Part shown: positions 1-5,817 of the stretch, one piece after another
Numbering within the stretch: the stretch's first letter is position 1
How the letters are laid out: every line of letters starts with the position of its first letter
NCBI GenBank assembly: GCA_002348265.1
Contig: DEAT01000022.1
Coordinates: 1 to 10,986 of the forward strand
DNA from: Gemmatimonadales bacterium UBA2975
GTDB lineage: Bacteria; Gemmatimonadota; Gemmatimonadetes; Longimicrobiales; Gaopeijiaceae
Direction of reading: 5' to 3'
Length of the DNA stretch: 10,986 bases
Program-made: the position numbers and the translations under genes
Notes under the pieces: model-generated
The model's database searches: none
The model's input: the letters and a program-made list of their open reading frames with translations, nothing else
What the model was told of the DNA's origin: nothing

Positions 1-1446
1 GTGGAAAACTCGATCGTGGTCTCTTTTTAGTTCCTCAATTACCTCTTCGACCCGGTCCCGGAAGGCTTCGTCATCATCCATCCTAGATGCCACCTTTCGA
101 ATCGAATACAAAACAGTGGAGTGGTCTCTTCCTCCATAGAGCTGCCCAATACTCTGAAGCGGGGTCCCGAGTAGCTCGCGTACCACGTACATCGCTACGT
201 GACGAGCCTCGGCTATGTTTTTAGACCGTGACTTCGAAGACAGGGCTTCGGGGCGCACGCGCCACTGACTGGCAACTAGCTGGGTAATTCGGCCTGGAGA
301 AGCAACCGGCCCTCTTTGTCGCTTCTCCAGCCTTCTGAGCGCCAGAACGCGCTTAGCAAAAGAAAGGGTTATCTCTTCGTTCCATACTGAGGAAACAGCG
401 AGAAGCTTAAGGACAGCTCCCTCTAGCTCTCTAACCGAAGAGGAACAGGCGTGGGCAATGTAGTCGATGACGTCTCCGGCGAGATCTAACCCTTCGTCCT
501 CCGCTTTGGTGCGCAGGATCGCCATCCTAGTCTCGTAATCAGGCGGGCGTAGGTCCACCACGAGACCCCACTCAAACCGTGAGACCAGGCGTTGCTCCAA
601 CCCTTCCATCTCACGCGGAGGCCTGTCGCTTGTAACCACTATCTGGCCCTGGGCGTCGTACAGCGCGTTGAAGGTATGGAAGAACTCTTCTTGAGTGCTC
701 TCCTTTCCCCTAAGGAAATGGATGTCGTCGACGAGCAGTAAGTCGATTTGCCTATACCGCGCGCGAAAACGATCTGTGGCGCCCTTGCGTATAGCCTGGA
801 TCAGTTCGTTGGTGAACTGCTCGGACGACACATAGGCAACGCGCCGGCTTGGGTCGATCCTTAGCGATGCATGTCCGACGGCGTGCATGAGGTGTGTCTT
901 GCCAAGCCCTACCCCACCGTAGAGGAATAGTGGGTTATAGAGCTGGCCCGGGTTGTCCGCAACGGCGCGCCCGGCAGCGTCCGCCAGCTGATTGTTGCCA
1001 CCCACTACGAACCGGTCGAAGGTATATCGACTAAATAGGCCGGGGTCAGCGGTTAGTGAAGATTGCGGATTTGCCGGGCTTGGTGCCGTGCCCCTGCTAA
1101 CTGAGCTGCTTAGCCTGGTCGTCCCCGCTTCTGGTCCAGCGAAGATGTCTGTAGATGGCTCAAGAAGGACCGCAGGCAGGGCGCCCTCTTCTTCGGAGGT
1201 AGCGCTACTAACTGACAGGCGGACTTTATAGCCTAGGACGCTTGCTCCCGCTTCCGTGATCAGGTCTCCGTACTTGTCTTCCAGCCACTCCGCATGGAAG
1301 GGGCTTTGCGTCTCGATCACAAGCGCGTCTGCTGAAACAGCGACGCACCTAGCTCCAGCGATCCAGGTTTGGAAGGCGTGTTCCGGGACGAGTGAGCGGA
1401 CTTCTTCAAGAATTGCCGCCCAAGCGTCTTTCGTAGTCAGCTCCAT
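1..1446 (-). CDS. dnaA: Chromosomal replication initiator protein DnaA (3' end cut by window edge)
   Basis: DnaA is the AAA+ ATPase that binds DnaA boxes at oriC, melts the origin and loads the replicative helicase. Reading leftward from ATG 1446-1444, the frame is open for 482 codons to the window edge with no stop, so only the extreme C-terminus is missing. Domain I is about residues 1-75, followed by a Ser/Pro/Glu-rich linker. The AAA+ core starts near residue 141 (YTFDRFVVG), with Walker A GGVGLGKT at 177-184 (K183) and Walker B LLLVDDIHF containing D240 and D241. Domain IV carries the DnaA-box recognition signature GGRDHSTV, with D441-V445. The start is supported by an AAGGAAGG ribosome binding site (1458-1451 on the minus strand) just upstream. 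It is divergent from rpmH. dnaN would be expected further left, outside the window. All key motifs are intact and the identification is secure. Confidence 0.97.
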   Translation of the reverse strand, partial: MELTTKDAWAAILEEVRSLVPEHAFQTWIAGARCVAVSADALVIETQSPFHAEWLEDKYGDLITEAGASVLGYKVRLSVSSATSEEEGALPAVLLEPSTDIFAGPEAGTTRLSSSVSRGTAPSPANPQSSLTADPGLFSRYTFDRFVVGGNNQLADAAGRAVADNPGQLYNPLFLYGGVGLGKTHLMHAVGHASLRIDPSRRVAYVSSEQFTNELIQAIRKGATDRFRARYRQIDLLLVDDIHFLRGKESTQEEFFHTFNALYDAQGQIVVTSDRPPREMEGLEQRLVSRFEWGLVVDLRPPDYETRMAILRTKAEDEGLDLAGDVIDYIAHACSSSVRELEGAVLKLLAVSSVWNEEITLSFAKRVLALRRLEKRQRGPVASPGRITQLVASQWRVRPEALSSKSRSKNIAEARHVAMYVVRELLGTPLQSIGQLYGGRDHSTVLYSIRKVASRMDDDEAFRDRVEEVIEELKRDHDRVFH

Positions 1447-1588
1447 GAGGCCTTCCTTGCGCCGATCTCATCCCTGCCGCTCGTGAGGCGGGCGGTTTCT
1501 AAGCGGGGTCGGCTGAAGGGCATGTCGGGCTGTTTGTCGGGTCTTAAGAGGGGCCGCCATACAGACTGCTCAATAGCGAGGGGGGTCG

Positions 1589-1617
1589 AACCTACCGAGC
1601 CTTCCCGTAAATGTCAA
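1589..1617 (-). promoter_or_regulatory. Probable dnaA promoter
   Basis: On the minus strand there is a perfect sigma70-type -35 TTGACA (1617-1612), a 17-nt spacer, and a weaker -10 TAGGTT (1594-1589). Transcription would start near 1582 and give a dnaA leader of about 136 nt. The perfect -35 and ideal spacing are the support; the -10 matches the consensus at only three of six positions. Confidence 0.5.
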
Positions 1618-1674
1618 AATGCCCGAAAAGGCCCCGAATCAAAGGGGTTAGAGCTATTTACGAGGCATTCGGCG

Positions 1675-1704
1675 TTGACCGTTTTAGGGCGCCCCGACTA
1701 TCTT
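1675..1704 (+). promoter_or_regulatory. Probable rpmH operon promoter
   Basis: -35 TTGACC (1675-1680), an 18-nt spacer and -10 TATCTT (1699-1704) match five and four of six consensus positions. Transcription would start about 40 nt before the rpmH ATG at 1754. The site faces away from the dnaA promoter and is well placed to drive rpmH-rnpA-yidD-yidC. Confidence 0.55.
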
Positions 1705-1753
1705 GATAAGCTCGTCTATAACCGCAGTGCAACCAAGAATCGGGCCGGAAGGA

Positions 1754-1903
1754 ATGAAGCCGACATACAAACCGCGCAACCGAAAGCGGGTGAACAAGCA
1801 CGGGTTTCGCGCCCGCATGAAGACCGCCGGGGGCCGGAAGGCTTTAAATCGGCGCCGGAAGCGTGGGCGTACCCAGTTGGTCGTCAAGATTGGCGGCAAG
1901 TAG
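1754..1903 (+). CDS. rpmH: 50S ribosomal protein L34
   Basis: L34 is a very small, basic protein of the large ribosomal subunit. The 49-residue product is almost entirely Arg/Lys/Gly/Thr and shows the family pattern throughout: MKPTYKPRNRKRVNKHGF at the N-terminus, then RARMKTAGGRKALNRRRKRGR. The length is slightly above the usual 44-47. The start is the ATG giving the conserved N-terminus; a purine-rich GGAAGG lies immediately upstream (1747-1752), unusually close. The gene is followed by rnpA, the near-universal partner, 35 nt downstream. It is divergent from dnaA, a common arrangement near bacterial origins. Identification is secure. Confidence 0.97.
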   Translation: MKPTYKPRNRKRVNKHGFRARMKTAGGRKALNRRRKRGRTQLVVKIGGK

Positions 1904-1938
1904 GCTCTACGAAAGCGCTCCCGGGTACGGCCGAGAAG

Positions 1939-2289
1939 TTGCCGCGAGGAGCGCGGATCCACAGAGGGTCTGAAATTCGTGAGTTGCTTAAGCAGGGGCA
2001 AAGAGAGAAGAAGCCACACGTGGAGATTTTCTTCGGCCCTTCTCCTGGTTTACACTCACGGCTGGGGCTCATTGTTCCCAAGTACGGCCACAGCGTAGTG
2101 GAGCGCAACCTCGTTAAGCGACGGCTACGAGAAATAGGGCGCCGCCTAGCACTGCCGGTACTTGGCGAGCGAGGCGTCCCGGCGGATTTGCTCGTGCGTG
2201 CGAAGCGATCAGCGTATGGTGCGGAGTATGCGGTTCTTGAATCGGAGATCAGGACAGCGGTGGAGGCATGGTGCTCAGACAGGGTTTGA
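1939..2289 (+). CDS. rnpA: Ribonuclease P protein component
   Basis: RnpA is the protein subunit of RNase P. It binds the catalytic RNA and the 5' leader of precursor tRNAs during 5' maturation. The 116-residue product has the usual length and the basic signature helix RNLVKRRLRE at residues 56-65, preceded by the LGLIVPKYGHSVVERN strand-loop. I chose TTG 1939 because it gives the typical N-terminus (MPRGARIHRGSEIRELLKQG, with the start codon read as Met) and is the only ATG/GTG/TTG in this frame between the rpmH promoter and the conserved part of the protein. Its ribosome binding site is weak: only GAGAAG directly adjoining the start, so it may be coupled to rpmH translation. The frame is also open far upstream, across rpmH. 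The 3' end overlaps yidD by 22 nt. Confidence 0.9.
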   Translation: MPRGARIHRGSEIRELLKQGQREKKPHVEIFFGPSPGLHSRLGLIVPKYGHSVVERNLVKRRLREIGRRLALPVLGERGVPADLLVRAKRSAYGAEYAVLESEIRTAVEAWCSDRV

Positions 2290-2588
2290 TAGCGATGGTT
2301 CGTCTCTATCGGTTGGCAATTTCGCCTTGGACGCCTGCAGCATGCCGCTTCTCCCCCAGTTGTTCTAGCTACGCGATAGAGGCCTTAGTTGAGCATGGTT
2401 CGTTGCGGGGGGGCTGGCTTGCTCTTTTGCGGGTTATGCGTTGTCACCCTTGGGGTGGCCACGGAGCCGACCCGGTGCCGCCGGCCAGGATCAGGGCGAG
2501 TGACCCGCTCCGCATAGCTCAACGCCCAGAGACAAAAGACAGAACGCAAGTGTTAGAGCCACGAGCTAAACGAGCGATGCTTCCATGA
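2268..2588 (+). CDS. yidD: Membrane protein insertion efficiency factor YidD
   Basis: YidD is a small membrane-associated protein thought to help YidC insert and fold inner-membrane proteins. The family core is clear: VRLYRLAISPWTP, then CRFSPSCSSYAIEAL with Cys 26 and Cys 32, then RCHPWGGHGADPVP with Cys 59. At 106 residues it is longer than the usual 70-90, because about 35 polar, basic residues follow the conserved DPVP. The start is uncertain. ATG 2268 has GGAGG (2262-2266) only 1 nt away. GTG 2271, in the same frame, has better spacing, and ATG 2295 would still keep the core. It lies between rnpA (22-nt overlap) and yidC (ATGA overlap), the usual genomic position. Confidence 0.92.
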   Translation: MVLRQGLIAMVRLYRLAISPWTPAACRFSPSCSSYAIEALVEHGSLRGGWLALLRVMRCHPWGGHGADPVPPARIRASDPLRIAQRPETKDRTQVLEPRAKRAMLP

Positions 2589-4294
2589 AGACAGAGATGC
2601 GTTTTGTTCTAGCGGTAGCCCTGATGTTGGCTGTGTTGATTGGCACGAACCGGCTTTTCCCGCCGCCGCCCATGGAGGATGTGGTGGTTACGGATCCGGT
2701 AGAGACCAGTGAGCCCCTCAGGGGCCCCGAGTCGGGAGGGCTGCCATCCTCGTCACAAGCGAGTGATAGCCAGCCTTCAGAGGTCCGGGGCGGTGACCAA
2801 GCGGCAGAAGACGCAAGCTTGCCGGTCCAGAATGTTGTCGTAGAGGGGCCGTTATACCGCTACATCTTCAGTAGTCGCGGTGCTCAGCTGGTGTCAGCGG
2901 AGCTGTTGGGGTTCCAGGCCATTAACAGAGGAGGGCCGGTTCAGGTAGTCCCGGATGGAGCGTCTGGCTACTTGGGTAGCAAGGTGGTTGTGGAGCAGGA
3001 CACGCTTGATCTGACCGATGCAGTGTTCCGTGTAGAGCCTGCCGGCGGTCTTAATTTGGCTGCGGAGGGTGGGCCGAAGCCGCTGGCTTTTGTCTACGAT
3101 CACCCGAGCGGAAACTTCACATACCGAGTCAGCTACACATTCGATCCCGACGATTACACCATCGGTATTAGTGGTTCTATGGATGGAGTGACTCGGGCGC
3201 TTCTGGTCACGGACCTTGGCGAGGGCTTGGCATATGCCGAAGCTGACTCGGCGCTTGAGAAGCGATCGATGGCCTACGTATACAACCACCTCCAGGATGG
3301 CATTCGGTCTACCATGCTAGACAAGGCCGATCCCGAGATCATAGAAGGGCCGCTCGTCTGGGCTGCCTTTCGGAGCAAGTTTTTTGTTACGGCAATTCTG
3401 TCGGGTGCGAGGGACGATTTGGTTGAGGACACCGGATACCTGGGAGGCTTGCTGGTGCGCCCGGCAGAGCTGCCCGAGAGGGTCCGTGTTGGGGTCGCTC
3501 GAACGGTGTCAGGTGGCGAGGAGCATGCTTACCGCTTGTTCATCGGACCGCAGCAGTATGCTCTGCTGTCGTCGCTTGGTGACGGAATGGAAGAGGTTAA
3601 CCCATACGGGTGGCGCTTTTTTAGGCCAATAATACGGCCGTTCGTGTCCATTATCATGACAGTTCTGACCTATTTGCACACCCAGTTTAGCATGGGATAC
3701 GGCTGGGTCTTGATTGTCTTCGGTGTGATGATGCGAGTAGTGCTATTCCCGCTTAACCATAAAGCAATGAAGGCGCAGCTGCGGAACATGGCGGTCCAGC
3801 CTTTGGTGAAGCAGATCCAGGACAAACACAAGGAAAATCCGGAGAAGCTTCAGAAAGAAATGATGAAGCTGTACAAGGAGCACGGATTCAACCCACTGGC
3901 CGGCTGCCTCCCAATGTTGCTGCCTTGGCCTGTGCTGATCGCTCTATTCTTCGTCTTTCAAAACACAATCGAATTACGCGGGGTCCCGTTTCTATGGCTC
4001 CCAGATCTTTCGGCGAAGGATCCGTTCTATGTCCTTCCCGTCTTGCTTGCGGTCTCAATGTTTCTGATGCAGTGGATTAGTCTTCGGTCACTTGATACCG
4101 ACAACCCGCAGATGAAAATGATGATGTACATCATGCCGCCAATGATGCTTTTCATTTTCATGAATTTGGCAAGCGGGTTGAACCTTTACTACGCCACAGC
4201 AAACATCGCGACTCTGCCGCAGCAAATTTGGATTGCTCGCGAACGTAAACGGATGCGCCAAGGGCCAGCGCTTACGCTAAGCGATGGCGACTAA
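2585..4294 (+). CDS. yidC: Membrane protein insertase YidC
   Basis: YidC (Oxa1/Alb3 family) inserts and folds inner-membrane proteins, alone or with SecYEG. The 569-residue product has the long diderm architecture. A first membrane segment lies at about residues 6-23, followed by a Pro/Glu/Ser-rich linker and a large periplasmic beta domain to about residue 340. The five-helix insertase core follows: the helix GYGWVLIVFGVMMRVVLFP carries the conserved hydrophilic-groove arginine (R384), then a charged cytoplasmic hairpin (QIQDKHKENPEKLQKEMMK), the FNPLAGCLPMLLPWPVLIALF helix region, and the C-terminal GLNLYYATANIATLPQQ helix. The tail is short and weakly basic. The ATG overlaps the yidD stop as ATGA, so translation is probably coupled; a second ATG four codons later is possible. 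Identification is secure. Confidence 0.97.
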   Translation: MKTEMRFVLAVALMLAVLIGTNRLFPPPPMEDVVVTDPVETSEPLRGPESGGLPSSSQASDSQPSEVRGGDQAAEDASLPVQNVVVEGPLYRYIFSSRGAQLVSAELLGFQAINRGGPVQVVPDGASGYLGSKVVVEQDTLDLTDAVFRVEPAGGLNLAAEGGPKPLAFVYDHPSGNFTYRVSYTFDPDDYTIGISGSMDGVTRALLVTDLGEGLAYAEADSALEKRSMAYVYNHLQDGIRSTMLDKADPEIIEGPLVWAAFRSKFFVTAILSGARDDLVEDTGYLGGLLVRPAELPERVRVGVARTVSGGEEHAYRLFIGPQQYALLSSLGDGMEEVNPYGWRFFRPIIRPFVSIIMTVLTYLHTQFSMGYGWVLIVFGVMMRVVLFPLNHKAMKAQLRNMAVQPLVKQIQDKHKENPEKLQKEMMKLYKEHGFNPLAGCLPMLLPWPVLIALFFVFQNTIELRGVPFLWLPDLSAKDPFYVLPVLLAVSMFLMQWISLRSLDTDNPQMKMMMYIMPPMMLFIFMNLASGLNLYYATANIATLPQQIWIARERKRMRQGPALTLSDGD

Positions 4295-4326
4295 GCTGCG
4301 CGCCTGGGCTTTGTGCTGAGTTGACC

Positions 4327-5691
4327 ATGGACGTCGACACGATAGTGTCGCTGTCGACACCACCCGGGGTGGGGGCTTTAGCGGTAGTCAGGCTAAGCGG
4401 CCCGGGTGCAGTGGATGTGCTTAAAGCTCTCTTGGTGAAAGAGGCCACCATACCTGGTGTTCGAGAGCCTTCGTTGCGGCGCCTAACTGATCCTGACACG
4501 GGCGAAGTTATAGATGAGGTTGTCGTTACCCACTTTCAGGCTCCAGCGAGTTACACTGGAGAGGATATGGTGGAGCTCTCGTGCCACGGGGGATGGTTGG
4601 TCCCAGAGCTTGTTGTAGAGGCATGTCAACGGAGCGGGGCCAGGATAGCCGATCGGGGTGAGTTTACCCGAAGAGCCTACTTGCACGGGAAGCTGGATTT
4701 GATACAAGCAGAGGCTGTGGCAGATGTAATAAACGCGAGAAGCAGGGCTTTCCACCGAGCTGCGTTGGTCCAGATGGAGCGTGGCCTTTCGAGGAGGGTG
4801 TCCGATCTGCGTGAGCGGCTGCTTCGACTCGAGGGGTTGTTGGCTCATCATGTTGATTTCCCGGAGGAGGACGAGCCCCCCGTTCCGATCACAGCTGTCG
4901 CAGATCAAGCGGCTCGGATGGTTGCCGACCTCGAGCTCATGTTGGCAACTGCTCCGGAGGGCGAGCTGCTTAGGGAGGGAGCACTCACGGTTTTTGCAGG
5001 GCGCCCTAACGCGGGTAAATCGTCTCTATACAACGCATTGTTGGGAGAAGAGAGAGCGATCGTCAGCGAAGAGCCCGGTACAACCCGGGATGCCATTGAG
5101 GCCGTGGTTCAGATTGGAGGGTTTCCGTTTCGGCTTGTTGATACGGCGGGGCTACGGGAGCCAGCGGGAAATATAGAGCAGAAGGGTATCGAAATCGCTC
5201 GAGGCTATCTGGGTCGAGCAGATGCAGTCCTCTACTGTGTCTCAGCGGATGAAGGCCCGACGGACGAAGACCGAGCGTTCCTCGAGGCGCATGATGGGGC
5301 GCCAGTCGTGCTGGTGAATACCAAGGCCGACATTGCAAAAACCCAGAAAGATTGGGATCCAGAGGGGACAGCTGCGCGAGTCCAGGTATCTGTGGAGAGC
5401 GGAGCCGGCCTCAAGGAGATCCGTCAGGTGCTGACGGAGCTTGTTTATTCAAGCATTGTAGCGGCCGAGCAAGGTGTGCCTGTGCTCACGCGCGGTCGAC
5501 AAGTACGAGGGCTAAAGGCTGCGAAGGGTGAGGTTGAAGCGTTCAGCGAGGCTCTTGGCCAAGGGCTGCCGGCAGAAGTGGCCTCTACGCACCTGCGGGC
5601 TGCAGAGACTGCGTTAGAAGAGTTGTTAGGCGCGGTGTCAGCAGATGATGTGCTCGACGTAGTGTTCCGGGAGTTCTGCATCGGGAAGTGA
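4327..5691 (+). CDS. mnmE: tRNA uridine-5-carboxymethylaminomethyl(34) synthesis GTPase MnmE
   Basis: MnmE (TrmE) is the dimeric, K+-activated GTPase that works with MnmG to add the cmnm5/nm5 group to U34 of tRNAs reading two-codon sets. The 454-residue product has the N-terminal formyl-THF-binding domain (DTIVSLSTPPGVGALAVVRLSG-like start; GEFTRRAYLHGKLDL), a helical domain, and an inserted G domain. G domain motifs are G1 GRPNAGKS (225-232, K231), GTTRDAIE, and G3 DTAGLRE (272-278). The C-terminal FCIGK motif supplies the conserved cysteine. The G4 motif reads TKAD (332-335) instead of NKxD. ATG 4327 gives the standard N-terminus; TTG 4321, two codons earlier, is the alternative. It lies 32 nt after yidC, with mnmG downstream. 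No jag/khpB lies between yidC and mnmE, where many bacteria have one. Confidence 0.97.
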   Translation: MDVDTIVSLSTPPGVGALAVVRLSGPGAVDVLKALLVKEATIPGVREPSLRRLTDPDTGEVIDEVVVTHFQAPASYTGEDMVELSCHGGWLVPELVVEACQRSGARIADRGEFTRRAYLHGKLDLIQAEAVADVINARSRAFHRAALVQMERGLSRRVSDLRERLLRLEGLLAHHVDFPEEDEPPVPITAVADQAARMVADLELMLATAPEGELLREGALTVFAGRPNAGKSSLYNALLGEERAIVSEEPGTTRDAIEAVVQIGGFPFRLVDTAGLREPAGNIEQKGIEIARGYLGRADAVLYCVSADEGPTDEDRAFLEAHDGAPVVLVNTKADIAKTQKDWDPEGTAARVQVSVESGAGLKEIRQVLTELVYSSIVAAEQGVPVLTRGRQVRGLKAAKGEVEAFSEALGQGLPAEVASTHLRAAETALEELLGAVSADDVLDVVFREFCIGK

Positions 5692-5817
5692 TGCAACGGT
5701 TAGCAAAGGCGACTGAAGGAGGCTTGCGGGTCGCCATCTCAAGCTACTTTGCCGAGATTTCGCGTTCATTCGATCTACCGGTAGCAATGTCAGTTTCCCC
5801 CGACCTTTTTTCCGTGC
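5692..5817. other. mnmE-mnmG intergenic gap
   Basis: These 126 nt lie between the two tRNA-modification genes. There is no clear promoter, terminator or RNA gene. A 47-codon frame starting at ATG 5691, which overlaps the mnmE stop as ATGA, crosses the whole gap without a stop and ends at TGA 5832-5834, just inside mnmG. Its product resembles no family I know, and I do not call it as a gene. Confidence 0.5.

Larger units (their letters stand above)
1447..1753. other. Divergent dnaA/rpmH intergenic control region
   Basis: This 307-nt gene-free stretch separates divergent dnaA and rpmH. It holds the two promoters annotated separately and a 7-bp inverted repeat, CGTAAAT (1606-1612) / ATTTACG (1656-1662), whose left arm touches the dnaA -35. 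I found no cluster of DnaA boxes (TTATCCACA-like) and no AT-rich unwinding tract, so there is no support for oriC lying here. A reading frame continuous with rnpA is open through the region from 1483, but it has no other sign of coding. Confidence 0.6.

Noticed and set aside
992..1486. Plus-strand open frames at 992-1231 and 1256-1486
   Set aside because: They lie antisense to dnaA, whose protein motifs are unmistakable, and have no recognisable product.
1703..1753. N-terminal extension of rpmH from ATG 1703
   Set aside because: The added 17 residues do not resemble L34 and the start would overlap the -10 element; ATG 1754 gives the conserved MKPTYKP N-terminus.
1951..1962. GGATCCACA as a possible DnaA box inside rnpA
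   Set aside because: It is a single site with two mismatches in the conserved TT, isolated and within a coding region.
1684..2108. Minus-strand open frames opposite rpmH and rnpA
   Set aside because: They are shadows of the conserved rpmH/rnpA coding sequence in GC-rich DNA.
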